In this document: one piece after another, positions 56,086-64,000 of the stretch | Layout: every line of letters starts with the position of its first letter | Position numbering within the stretch: position 1 is the stretch's first letter | Origin: DAIOEK01 sp963708715 | GTDB taxonomy: Bacteria > Chloroflexota > Anaerolineae > Anaerolineales > Anaerolineaceae | Assembly: GCA_963708715.1 (NCBI GenBank) | Contig: CAVPSU010000002.1 | Span: 248,001-312,000 of the forward strand | Reading direction: 5' to 3' | DNA: 64,000 nt | Program-made: the position numbers and the translations under genes | The notes under the pieces: generated by a model | Databases searched by the model: none | What the model was told of the DNA's origin: nothing | What the model saw: the letters and a program-made list of their open reading frames with translations, nothing else

Positions 56086-56609
56086 AGCCCGCACGTCAAT
56101 CAGTTCGTTCCTGGCGAAATTATATCCTGCTCACCTTTGTTCCAGGATTGATGATCGCGGCCTGCTCAAGGGCGACCACAACCAGCGGTGGAAGCAGTTT
56201 TATACCACCTACGGTTGCCCCACTGCCGACCAGCACGGCAGCACCCATCTCCACACCAACCAGTTCGATCGATTGCACTGATACGCTTTCTTTCGAGAGT
56301 GATATCACTATTCCGGATGGGACAGAAGTAAAACCCGGGCAGGAATTGGATAAACGTTGGCAGGTCCGGAACAATGGAAGCTGCGATTGGAATGAAAAAT
56401 ACAGTATCCATCTCATCGCCGGTGAGGCTCTCGGCAGCCCATCGATCCAGTCATTATTTCCGGCGCGGTCCGGCAGCGCAGCAGTCATCCGAATGGTGCT
56501 TACCGCCCCATCAGAGGCAGGTACCTACAGGTCAGCCTGGCAAGCATATAATCTCGCAGACCAGCCATTTGGTGATCCGTTTTATATTGAAATTGTGGTC
56601 AAAGAATAA
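56082..56609 (+). CDS. Lipoprotein with NBR1-type Ig-like domain
   Basis: 175 residues. A signal sequence ends in MIAAC (Cys28), a Thr/Pro linker follows, and the C-terminal 110 residues match the NBR1 Ig-like domain: SDITIPDGTEVKPGQELDKRW, VRNNGSCDWNEKY, and MVLTAPSEAGTYRSAWQAYN. It should be anchored on the outer membrane face and bind protein or carbohydrate. It overlaps recA by 4 bp, an odd partner for a DNA repair gene, and the transcript ends at the terminator 2 bp after the stop. Confidence 0.88.
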   Translation: MKPARQSVRSWRNYILLTFVPGLMIAACSRATTTSGGSSFIPPTVAPLPTSTAAPISTPTSSIDCTDTLSFESDITIPDGTEVKPGQELDKRWQVRNNGSCDWNEKYSIHLIAGEALGSPSIQSLFPARSGSAAVIRMVLTAPSEAGTYRSAWQAYNLADQPFGDPFYIEIVVKE

Positions 56610-56610
56610 C

Positions 56611-56638
56611 AAAAAACCTCCCGAGTGGGAGGTTTTTT
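56611..56638. terminator. Bidirectional terminator after the recA unit
   Basis: AAAAAACCTCCC (56611-56622), loop GAGT, GGGAGGTTTTTT (56627-56638): perfect 12-bp stem serving both the recA unit and the convergent ahcY gene. Confidence 0.9.
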
Positions 56639-56654
56639 TATTGTCAGGACAGAT

Positions 56655-57914
56655 TTAAGTACCTTCTTCCCACGAATTCAGGTATTTCACCTGCTCGGTG
56701 GTAAGTATGTCAATTTGAACACCCATCGCCGCCAATTTTAAGCTGGCGATCTCTTTGTCGATATCCTCAGGAACGGAGTAGACTTTCTTTTCCAGTTTCA
56801 TCGCATTCTTGAGCATGTATTCAGCAGACAGCGCCTGATTGGCAAAGGACATATCCATAACCGATGCGGGATGACCTTCAGCAGACGCAAGATTGATCAA
56901 GCGACCTTCGCCCAGAATATGTAATAAACGTCCGTCTTTAAGCTCATACTGCTCCACGAATGGACGGACTAAACTTTTATGAACAGCCATCGCTTCGAGG
57001 GCGGGTATATTGATCTCAACATTGAAGTGACCGGAATTGGAGATGATCGCACCATCTTTCATCACTTCAAAATCTTCTTTGTCGATCACGTTCAAGTCAC
57101 CAGTTACAGTACAGAAGATATCACCGATCTTGGCTGCATCCTGCATCGGCATGACCCGGAAACCATCCATGACCGCTTCGAGGGCTGGTAATGGGTCTAT
57201 TTCGGTGACGATTACATTTGCGCCCATACCTCTTGCCCGACTCGCCAAACCACGACCACACCAGCCATAACCAGCCACCACAAAATTCTTACCAGCGAGC
57301 AAGATGTTGGTTGCGCGGATGATTCCGTCGATGGTGGATTGACCGGTGCCATAACGGTTGTCAAAGAAATGTTTGGTCATTGCATCATTAACGGCGATCA
57401 CGGGGAAGTTTAGGGCATTGTCTGCTGCCATTGCACGTAAGCGGATCACACCGGTCGTGGTTTCTTCTGTTCCACCAACGACACCGGGGAGTAATTCGCG
57501 GCGGTCTTTGTGAAGGGTTCCGACCAGGTCTGCGCCATCATCCATGGTTACGTGAGGTTTATGGTCGAGGGCGGCATTCAGATGCTTGTAATAGGTTGCG
57601 TTGTCTTCGCCCTTTATGGCGTAAACAGGAATTTCATCATGGTAAACCAGGGAAGCAGCCACATCATCCTGGGTTGAGAGAGGATTGGATGCGGTCAGGA
57701 CCACATCTGCGCCACCAGACTGGAGTGTGCGCATCAGATTCGCCGTTTCAGCAGTCACGTGCAGACAGGCAGCCATTCGAATCCCCTTGAATGGTTTTTC
57801 CTTCTCCAGACGCTCTTTTATCTGGCGCAGTACCGGCATTTCGCGTTCTGCCCAGTCAATTCGACGGCGTCCGCCTTCAGCCAGGCTTTTGTCTTTAATA
57901 TGGTTATCTGTCAT
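56655..57914 (-). CDS. ahcY: Adenosylhomocysteinase
   Basis: 419 residues. It hydrolyses S-adenosylhomocysteine to adenosine and homocysteine with NAD. RMAACLHVTAETANLM, NPLSTQDDVAASLV, FDNRYGTGQSTIDGI and the NAD fold VVAGYGWCGRGLASRARGMG are diagnostic, as is ISNSGHFNVEI. GGAGACGAAAA precedes ATG. It lies 25 bp after the PfkB-type kinase gene. It ends at the bidirectional terminator. Confidence 0.96.
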   Translation of the reverse strand: MTDNHIKDKSLAEGGRRRIDWAEREMPVLRQIKERLEKEKPFKGIRMAACLHVTAETANLMRTLQSGGADVVLTASNPLSTQDDVAASLVYHDEIPVYAIKGEDNATYYKHLNAALDHKPHVTMDDGADLVGTLHKDRRELLPGVVGGTEETTTGVIRLRAMAADNALNFPVIAVNDAMTKHFFDNRYGTGQSTIDGIIRATNILLAGKNFVVAGYGWCGRGLASRARGMGANVIVTEIDPLPALEAVMDGFRVMPMQDAAKIGDIFCTVTGDLNVIDKEDFEVMKDGAIISNSGHFNVEINIPALEAMAVHKSLVRPFVEQYELKDGRLLHILGEGRLINLASAEGHPASVMDMSFANQALSAEYMLKNAMKLEKKVYSVPEDIDKEIASLKLAAMGVQIDILTTEQVKYLNSWEEGT

Positions 57915-57939
57915 TTTTTCGTCTCCAAATTGGAATAGG

Positions 57940-58899
57940 CTATTTCAATAAACAATCCAGTTTTCCCTGGTCATCAAAGACCTGGCGAAACCTGGAAATA
58001 AATTGTGCAGGTGTATAGTGGTGGTTTTGGGTACCCTTTTCTTCCAGGCAATACGTGGCAGCCAATGAGCCCATCTGCCCACAGGTCACCCAATCAAAAC
58101 CACACCGGTAACCGGTCAGAAAACCACCCCGGAAGGCGTCACCCACGCCAGTAGGATCCCCGATCCGATCGTGTGGGAACACCGGAATCTGATGCTCCTC
58201 ACCATCCACATAGACAATTGAACCTTTATCGCCAAGGGTCACCACTAGATAATCAACCCGATCTAGGATTTCTTGGGTGGAAAGTCCCGTAGCGCGTTTC
58301 AGTAATTCATATTCATAATCATTCACGAAAACTGAATGTGCACCGGTAACACCTTCCAACAGGGTTTCCCCATCCATACGAACGATCTGCTGGGAGGGAT
58401 CGTAAATGTACGGAATTCCCAATTTCTTGCATTCTAGTGGATAAAGTTCCATGGCTTCCGGCGCATTGGGAGAAATCACAACCAGATCTGGTTTATCACC
58501 AGGCAGATCAGCTATTTTAAGAGATCCAGCGTCTGCCATTGCACCAGTATAGAAACTGGCGATCTGCGCATTCGAAAGATCGGTATTTGCAAAAAAGGAT
58601 GCCGTGTACTTACCGGAAATTACTTTAACCCCGGAAGTGTCGATGTTATTCTGCTCCAGCCATTCGCGATATTCAGCAAAATCTTCCCCCACAGTCGCCA
58701 TTAAAACCGGACGCTCACCGAAAAGCGATAGTGTGTAAGCAATATTCGGTGCAATCCCTCCGCGCTGTTTGATCATTACATCGACCAGAAACGATAGAGA
58801 GATTGAATCTAATCGGTCGGGTAAGATATGGTCTTTAAAGTATCCTGGAAAGGACATCAAATAATCGTAAGCCACAGATCCGGTACAGACAATTCGCAT
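57940..58899 (-). CDS. PfkB-family carbohydrate/adenosine kinase
   Basis: 319 residues from ATG 58899. RIVCTGSVAYDYLMSFPG starts the ribokinase fold, IKQRGGIAPNIAYTLSLFG binds substrate, and GDPTGVGDAFRGGFLTGY contains the catalytic Asp. Proteins of this type beside adenosylhomocysteinase are often adenosine kinases, which would remove the adenosine made by the next gene and pull that reaction forward. The substrate is inferred from context. A longer frame opens at 58950, but ATG 58899 gives the usual start with GGAG about 11 bp upstream. Confidence 0.85.
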   Translation of the reverse strand: MRIVCTGSVAYDYLMSFPGYFKDHILPDRLDSISLSFLVDVMIKQRGGIAPNIAYTLSLFGERPVLMATVGEDFAEYREWLEQNNIDTSGVKVISGKYTASFFANTDLSNAQIASFYTGAMADAGSLKIADLPGDKPDLVVISPNAPEAMELYPLECKKLGIPYIYDPSQQIVRMDGETLLEGVTGAHSVFVNDYEYELLKRATGLSTQEILDRVDYLVVTLGDKGSIVYVDGEEHQIPVFPHDRIGDPTGVGDAFRGGFLTGYRCGFDWVTCGQMGSLAATYCLEEKGTQNHHYTPAQFISRFRQVFDDQGKLDCLLK

Positions 58900-59023
58900 G
58901 GAAGAAAACACTCCAATATTGGGATTGACTACATGAAAAAATGCCCTCAAAGGAGAGCTTCTCGATTTTTAGTTTATCATGGGATGGTATGGGTGTCAAA
59001 GCACTCCCGTTCCACATAGTGTA

Positions 59024-60382
59024 CTATTCAGGGATAGGGGTCGGAACGCCTGGCGGCTCCTTGATCTCATGGAGTCGAATTTGGAATCCACGAATGAGAT
59101 TCTGGTACTGGTCTTTATCAATCAGGTTCTCCAGCTCGTAGGGATCTGCTGAAAGGTCATACAGTTCTGATATATCCCCCTCCGTTTCAGCGTATACATA
59201 TTGTCCAGTATGCAGGGCTGCGAAGATCCCTCGCGGCGGCCAGCCTTCGATAAGCAAATCCTCCCGCCACCCATCCGATCCATCGAATAGACGTACAAGC
59301 GACAACCCATCGATGGCTGTAGGTGGAGCCACTTTCGCCAATTCATAAACGGTCGGTGCGATATCAATATTGGCGACTAGATGATTTTCGATATATGGTT
59401 TACTCACCAAAGGCGGATACCTGAGCGCAAACGGGACCCTGATAGCTTCTTCATAAAAACTATTTTTAGATGTTATCCGGTGCTCTCCCCAAAATTTCCC
59501 ATTGTCAGAAATAAATATGACAACGGTTTTATCCAACTCTCCGATTCGATTGATCTGTCTGATCAACTCACTAATCGCACGATCCAATGAAACCAGGGTA
59601 AGTATTTGTTTTCTACGGAAGTCATCCACATTTTGGATTTCTTGTTCGTTAAGCGGTGGACGATCTTTTAACCATCCCGGCTTATCAGAGACATCCGCCT
59701 CGTTGAACGAAGGTGGGCGATGAGGTTCCATGTCGGGGTAGAGATTGAGGTCGCCGACGTAAGGTTCAGTCGGTTCATGAGGAGCGATCGGGGCGTAAAA
59801 AAGAATCCAAGGTTTCTTCTGCGCATTCGCTTCGCTAATGAAATCCATCGAGTACGTTCCAAGAATATCGGTGATATACCCGAGATGCTTTCGCCATTTC
59901 CCGTTCACATTCAAACGCGGGTTGGAATAATCTGATTCCCCTTTGAAATAGGATACCCAATAATCATATTCCGGTCGGGCTTCGCCTTTCCAGGAGTTGA
60001 GATATTTTCCAACCAGGCCAGTATAATAGCCATGTTCATGTAAATCATCGATAAATGTCCGATTCAGATTCTTATCACCGTTATTACGGACTTTGGTGTC
60101 GTGCGCGTATTCCCCCGTAAGGATGCTCACTCTGCTGGGACAGCATAGGGGTGTGGTTATATATCCTTGTGAGAAGGTGACTCCCTGATCAAATATCCAT
60201 TTCTGCGTTTCAGGCATATATTGCATGGTGTCATATCGCTGGTCATCGGTAACAATGATCAAGAAATTGGGACGGTCATCTGAGGTAATCTTTTTTAGTC
60301 CGGCTTTTATCGGCGCACAGGAAGATAGTAGGATGGCAATCAATTGGATCGCACAAAATGATTTGAGGATCTTTTTCGGCAT
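59024..60382 (-). CDS. Sulfatase family lipoprotein
   Basis: 452 residues. A signal sequence ends in LLSSC (Cys22). The sulfatase core starts RPNFLIIVTDDQRYDTM with the metal Asp pair, then TTPLCCPSRVSILTGEY, in which Cys80 within CxPSR is the formylglycine site. APHEPTEPYVG and VIFISDNGKFWGEHRITSKNSFYEEAIRVPFAL continue the family. It would desulfate an external sugar or aryl substrate while anchored to the membrane. A formylglycine-generating enzyme is not in the window. AAGGACCTTA precedes ATG. It may be co-transcribed with the PfkB gene, 124 bp away. Confidence 0.92.
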   Translation of the reverse strand: MPKKILKSFCAIQLIAILLSSCAPIKAGLKKITSDDRPNFLIIVTDDQRYDTMQYMPETQKWIFDQGVTFSQGYITTPLCCPSRVSILTGEYAHDTKVRNNGDKNLNRTFIDDLHEHGYYTGLVGKYLNSWKGEARPEYDYWVSYFKGESDYSNPRLNVNGKWRKHLGYITDILGTYSMDFISEANAQKKPWILFYAPIAPHEPTEPYVGDLNLYPDMEPHRPPSFNEADVSDKPGWLKDRPPLNEQEIQNVDDFRRKQILTLVSLDRAISELIRQINRIGELDKTVVIFISDNGKFWGEHRITSKNSFYEEAIRVPFALRYPPLVSKPYIENHLVANIDIAPTVYELAKVAPPTAIDGLSLVRLFDGSDGWREDLLIEGWPPRGIFAALHTGQYVYAETEGDISELYDLSADPYELENLIDKDQYQNLIRGFQIRLHEIKEPPGVPTPIPE

Positions 60383-60428
60383 TAAGGTCCTTGTTTTTTG
60401 ATTTTGGATGGTGGTAATTTGTAGAAGT

Positions 60429-60458
60429 ATTATATTAGGTTTTTCAGAGGTTAGTCAA
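60429..60458 (-). promoter_or_regulatory. Promoter of the sulfatase gene
   Basis: TTGACT (60458-60453), 18-bp spacer, TATAAT (60434-60429) on the minus strand, 46 bp before ATG. It is divergent from the promoter at 60488. Confidence 0.7.
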
Positions 60459-60487
60459 ATAACACAGGCGAATCGAACCACTCTCTA

Positions 60488-60516
60488 TTGACACACTGTT
60501 GTTACTACATTATAAA
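60488..60516 (+). promoter_or_regulatory. Near-consensus promoter that places the start point on the ATG
   Basis: TTGACA (60488-60493), 17-bp spacer, TATAAA (60511-60516), then AACAAC and ATG (60523). The start point expected 6-7 bp after the -10 box coincides with the start codon, giving a leaderless mRNA. There is no ribosome site. Confidence 0.75.
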
Positions 60517-60522
60517 AACAAC

Positions 60523-62940
60523 ATGAGATTACTCCTTAGAATAACTTCGATCCTTACTCTGGCAGCCCTATCTGCCTGTCAGCTATTTAATCCGGCAGAA
60601 TTATTCCAAAAAGCGACAGTCACGCCAACGGTTACACTGGTTCCAACACTTGAGCCGACAATCACTCCTACTCCACAGCCGACATCCACACCTACACCTG
60701 CTCCTTCTGCCAGACTGGGTAAAGCTCATGATCTATTCATGTTGGGGGATATTGACTCAGCGGCTGATGAATACCAGAACGCAATCGATTTCAGCTCGGA
60801 CCCGATCATCCATTCTGAAGCGTTAGCCATGTTGGGTCGGATCGCTTTGGCGCAAAAAAAGGATGTCATCGCATTAGAATATTTTCGTTCGGCGGTAGAG
60901 CTGGATAATAGCCCGGATTCCGAGGGGATGGCACATTATTTCCTCGCCCAGATTTACACTTCTTTGTCACGATATGAAGATGCGGCTGCTGAATACGAGG
61001 CATACTTGACCTCCAAACCCGATGTGCTAGCTGGGTACATCCTTGAAAAGAAAGGCGATGTGCTTACAAACGCGGGCAATTACCTGGATGCTAATATTGC
61101 TTACGATCGGGCAGTCAGCATAACTGGCGGTAAAGATATTGAACTCGATCTAAAAATTGCGAAGAATTTAATTTCCCTATTGGATTATGTAGGCGCGCTT
61201 GAAAGACTAAACTTCATTTATAACAAATCGACAAATGAATATACTCTCGCTCAAGTGGACCTGCTCGTTGGACAGATCTATTTGAGCCAGGGAGAAGTCC
61301 AAACTGCTTATGAACGCTTCCAGGACGCAGTAGACAATTATCCCCGCGCCTATGATTCGTACTCGGCTTTGGCTGCTCTCGTAAATGACAGCCAGCCCGT
61401 CAATGAACTGAATCGCGGGTTGATCGATTATTATGTGGGTCAATACAACCTGGCTGCCGATGTTTTGAATGATTACATACAGGCAAATTCAACCCATGAC
61501 GGAACGCCGCACTATTATCGGGCGTTGGCTCTAACGAACGTGAGTGATTATGAAGGGGCATTGGCAGAATGGGACGCACTTATCGCGGACCATGCCGGAG
61601 ATCGATTCTATTCTATGGCTTGGGATGAGAAAGCCTATACGCAATGGTATTTTCTGGATCGGTATCCGGAAGCTGCCGAAACTTTACTCACTTTCATAAG
61701 CAATAATCCTTTGGATGGATTGGCACCGTCCCTTCTTTTCGAGGCAGGGCGAATCTATGAGCGGGCGGATATGCTGGAACTAGCGGCAACCACATGGGAG
61801 AAAATTCCAGGTGAGTACTCTTCTTCTGAGTATGCATACATGGGCATTTACTTCTCCGGAATTGCGCAATTTCGCCTGGGCAAATACCCTGAAGCAATGA
61901 CAGCTTTCCAACGCGCATTACTCCTAGCAACCGATCCAATCGAAAAATCTGCCTCTTACTTCTGGATGGGTAAAACATCCCTGGCAAAAGGTGATAAAGA
62001 AGCGTCTCAAGCGGCCTGGCAGGAATCATTGAAGCTGGATCCAACGGGTTATTACTCCGAACGCGCCCGCGATATGTTGACCGGGCGAGCTATGATTGAA
62101 ACTTGCCCCATCCTTGATCTCGGATATGATCTGATAAATGAACGTCCCGAAGCTGAACAGTGGATGATTCAGCAGTTTTCTCTCCAGCCAAATACCGATT
62201 TTAATGATCTGGGTTCGCTTCAAAATGACCCGCGGATTCAGCGCGCGCAAGAGTTCTGGCGATTAGGTTTATATAGTGAAGCAAGGAATGAAGTTGAAAT
62301 TTATCGGGATGAATTCAAAAATGATCCCTTAATTCAATATCAACTATCTGGATGGTTACTCGATCTGGGAATGTATCGTTCTGCGATACTCTCTTCAAGA
62401 CAGGTGTTGAGCCTGGCTGGACTGGATGATACCGCCACCTTGAATGCACCTGAATATTTTAATCATATCCGTTTTGGCACGTACTATCGGGAGCTGGTCA
62501 CAGAGGCGGCACAGGAGCATAATTTAGATCCATTACTGATATTTAGTGTGATACGGCAGGAAAGCCTTTTCGAACCATTTATTCGGTCTTCTGCCAATGC
62601 GGAAGGGTTGATGCAAATGTTGCCATCCACCGCTCGGGATGTATCCTCATTCTATGGATGGCCAGCAGGCATGACTGACGACGATATTTACAGACCACAA
62701 GTGGCAATCCGCCTCGGGAGTTACTATTTGGCTCAGCAGATTACATACCAGGATGGGTTTATTCCTGCCGCCCTCGCAGCCTACAATGGCGGACCGGGGA
62801 ACGCAACTGCCTGGCGGGAGTTATCCGGAGATGACCCTGACTTATTCCTCGAAGTCGTTCGATTCCAGGAGACCCGGAATTATCTTAGAGCCATCCTTGA
62901 AAATTACAATATCTATCGATCGTTCTACTGCCGGCAATAA
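60523..62940 (+). CDS. TPR-containing lytic transglycosylase lipoprotein
   Basis: 805 residues. The lipobox LSAC gives Cys19. A Thr/Pro linker is followed by a long helical region with TPR-like repeats (about 65-540). The C-terminal SLT domain has IFSVIRQESLFEPFIRSSANAEGLMQMLPSTA with the catalytic Glu in RQESLF, then AIRLGSYYLAQQI and ALAAYNGGPGNATAW, as in Slt70. It cleaves peptidoglycan glycan strands from the outer membrane face. The start is set by the promoter: ATG 60523, not an earlier open codon. The 61 bp to the convergent E2 gene contain only a weak inverted repeat without a T-run. Confidence 0.92.
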   Translation: MRLLLRITSILTLAALSACQLFNPAELFQKATVTPTVTLVPTLEPTITPTPQPTSTPTPAPSARLGKAHDLFMLGDIDSAADEYQNAIDFSSDPIIHSEALAMLGRIALAQKKDVIALEYFRSAVELDNSPDSEGMAHYFLAQIYTSLSRYEDAAAEYEAYLTSKPDVLAGYILEKKGDVLTNAGNYLDANIAYDRAVSITGGKDIELDLKIAKNLISLLDYVGALERLNFIYNKSTNEYTLAQVDLLVGQIYLSQGEVQTAYERFQDAVDNYPRAYDSYSALAALVNDSQPVNELNRGLIDYYVGQYNLAADVLNDYIQANSTHDGTPHYYRALALTNVSDYEGALAEWDALIADHAGDRFYSMAWDEKAYTQWYFLDRYPEAAETLLTFISNNPLDGLAPSLLFEAGRIYERADMLELAATTWEKIPGEYSSSEYAYMGIYFSGIAQFRLGKYPEAMTAFQRALLLATDPIEKSASYFWMGKTSLAKGDKEASQAAWQESLKLDPTGYYSERARDMLTGRAMIETCPILDLGYDLINERPEAEQWMIQQFSLQPNTDFNDLGSLQNDPRIQRAQEFWRLGLYSEARNEVEIYRDEFKNDPLIQYQLSGWLLDLGMYRSAILSSRQVLSLAGLDDTATLNAPEYFNHIRFGTYYRELVTEAAQEHNLDPLLIFSVIRQESLFEPFIRSSANAEGLMQMLPSTARDVSSFYGWPAGMTDDDIYRPQVAIRLGSYYLAQQITYQDGFIPAALAAYNGGPGNATAWRELSGDDPDLFLEVVRFQETRNYLRAILENYNIYRSFYCRQ

Positions 62941-63001
62941 TTGAACCTCGGAACCATATTTGGTTGCGTGGACCAAACGAACTAACCAATCAGGATGATA
63001 C

Positions 63002-64000
63002 TTACATCACCAGCCAGACCGGGTTTTCGATCAGGCGGGCAAGCTCCTGCATGAATTGGGCGGCTTCTGCCCCATCTGTTACCCGATGATCCGCCGATAT
63101 CGTCATCTTCATTACTTTACCAGCCCGGATCTGTCCATCTTCCACAATTGGCGCGTCATGGACAGAACTGACGGCAAGAATTGCCGCTTCGGGCGGATTG
63201 ATGATGGCGGCGAAATTCTCCACATCAAACATCCCCAGGTTTGAGATCGAGAAGGTCGATCCCTCGATATCTTCGGTCTTCACTTTCCCCTGACGAGCAC
63301 GTGTTACCATATCCCGAATTTCAAGAGAGATCGATCGCAGGTCTTTTTGGTCGGCGTTTTTTACAACGACCGTTAATAAGCCCCCCTCGATGGTCACAGC
63401 GATACCAATATTGATCTGACCATGACGGATAATTTCATTCCCGCTCAAGGAAGCGTTTAGACCTGGGTATTTCAACAATGCCATCGCAGATGCTTTAACA
63501 ATAAAATCATTGACAGATAGTTTGCCGCTTTCCTCAGCAACATTGTTGAATTGCTGTCGTAGTTCCATAAGATTGTCCGCATTCACCTGACTGGTGATAT
63601 AAAAATGCGGCACAGACTGCTTCGATTCAAGCATTCGTCTTCCGATTGCTGCCCGCATTTTGTTGAGTGGTATGCGTTCTTCCTTGAGAGCCAGTGGAGC
63701 CTGGCTTTTCACCGGCGAGCCAGTGCTCGATGACTCTGCTGTTAGACTGGGTTTGGTCGTTTTCGCGAAAGCCGATTCTACATCGCGGCGGACGATCCGA
63801 CCGTTGGGTCCTGTCCCCTGGATGCTGCTTAAATCTACGCTGTAATCGCTTGCCATTCGTCTGGCAAGAGGAGATGCTGGCTGGGTTCCCGATGGACTCA
63901 CCTGAGTTGCAGGTTTAGTAATCGTGCTTTCTGCATTTATCGGACCGGCAGATATATCCGGTTTTTCGATTTCTCCTGAAGGTTCCACTGCTGGCGTCGA
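63002..64000 (-). CDS. 2-oxoacid dehydrogenase E2 (dihydrolipoamide acyltransferase), C-terminal part
   Basis: The frame is open to the window end, so the N terminus with the lipoyl domain is missing. The peripheral E1/E3-binding domain reads SPLARRMASDYSVDLSSIQG and TGPNGRIVRRDVESA. An Ala/Pro/Ser linker is followed by the catalytic core: RAAIGRRMLESKQSVPHFYI, VNDFIVKASAMALLKYP and SADHRVTDGAEAAQFM with the active-site His and Asp. It transfers acyl groups from lipoamide to CoA in pyruvate or branched-chain dehydrogenase complexes; which one cannot be told. Confidence 0.92.
   Translation of the reverse strand, partial: STPAVEPSGEIEKPDISAGPINAESTITKPATQVSPSGTQPASPLARRMASDYSVDLSSIQGTGPNGRIVRRDVESAFAKTTKPSLTAESSSTGSPVKSQAPLALKEERIPLNKMRAAIGRRMLESKQSVPHFYITSQVNADNLMELRQQFNNVAEESGKLSVNDFIVKASAMALLKYPGLNASLSGNEIIRHGQINIGIAVTIEGGLLTVVVKNADQKDLRSISLEIRDMVTRARQGKVKTEDIEGSTFSISNLGMFDVENFAAIINPPEAAILAVSSVHDAPIVEDGQIRAGKVMKMTISADHRVTDGAEAAQFMQELARLIENPVWLVM

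Noticed and set aside
60600..60710. ACACC/CCAAC-type tandem repeats that resemble a minisatellite
   Set aside because: They encode the Thr/Pro linker after the lipobox, as in the other lipoproteins here; coding explains them.
62941..63001. Inverted repeat TTTGGT/ACCAAA as terminator
   Set aside because: Only six base pairs and no T-run; too weak to call.

Overview
This window reads as chromosome of a Chloroflexota bacterium, most likely class Anaerolineae. The evidence is indirect but consistent: membrane proteins of the DUF2298 (Chlor_Arch_YYY) family beside GT39-type mannosyltransferases, a mevalonate kinase paired with an archaeal-type isopentenyl phosphate kinase, a topoisomerase I carrying an N-terminal DUF5679 zinc domain, many short lipoproteins with Thr/Pro-rich linkers, and CAP-LysM surface proteins. 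No tRNA, rRNA or CRISPR array was seen.

Layout. 1-0.9 kb: the 5' end of rpoC (minus strand), running off the window through a stretch whose reading frame breaks repeatedly. 1.1-7.4 kb: a large membrane sensor histidine kinase, a C69 (secernin-like) peptidase, a PlsC-type acyltransferase and cytidylate kinase. 7.5-23.4 kb: a long minus-strand envelope glycosylation block. It starts with lepA, then a CDP-paratose-2-epimerase-like enzyme and a GT4 glycosyltransferase, then four very large polytopic GT39/DUF2298 proteins, one of them a GT39-DUF2298 fusion of 1644 residues. 23.5-28.9 kb: an AT-rich accessory cassette on the plus strand. It holds a type IIG-like restriction-modification enzyme, a tightly coupled gene of unknown function and an HNH nuclease, and it is bracketed by two copies of a hairpin-forming dispersed repeat. 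28.9-33.0 kb (minus): a membrane protein made of tandem DUF5671-like units, a small membrane-anchored protein, a frameshifted DpnI-type methyl-directed restriction gene, and tlyA.

33.2-37.6 kb (plus): a UbiA-type prenyltransferase, mevalonate kinase, isopentenyl phosphate kinase, a dNTPase and greA. 37.7-46.1 kb (minus): a two-TM protein, then the housekeeping series ffh, rpsP, khpA, rimM, dprA, manC, topA. 46.3-48.7 kb (plus): a DegV protein and a DUF1015 protein. 48.7-56.6 kb: tandem CAP-LysM proteins diverge from two M23 peptidase lipoproteins and a TolB/WD40-like protein, followed by recA and an NBR1-Ig lipoprotein. 56.7-60.4 kb (minus): sulfatase, a PfkB kinase and S-adenosylhomocysteinase. 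60.5-62.9 kb: a TPR-lytic transglycosylase lipoprotein. 63.0-64 kb: the C-terminal part of a 2-oxoacid dehydrogenase E2, cut by the window edge.

Recurring themes are cell-envelope construction and turnover (GT39/DUF2298 proteins, peptidases, transglycosylase, CAP proteins), isoprenoid supply for lipid-linked sugars, and mobile defence genes. Several genes have a sigma-70 -10 box 6-8 nt before the start codon, which suggests leaderless transcripts. The best candidate for something undescribed is the three-gene cassette at 23.8-28.65 kb, whose central gene has no recognisable family.
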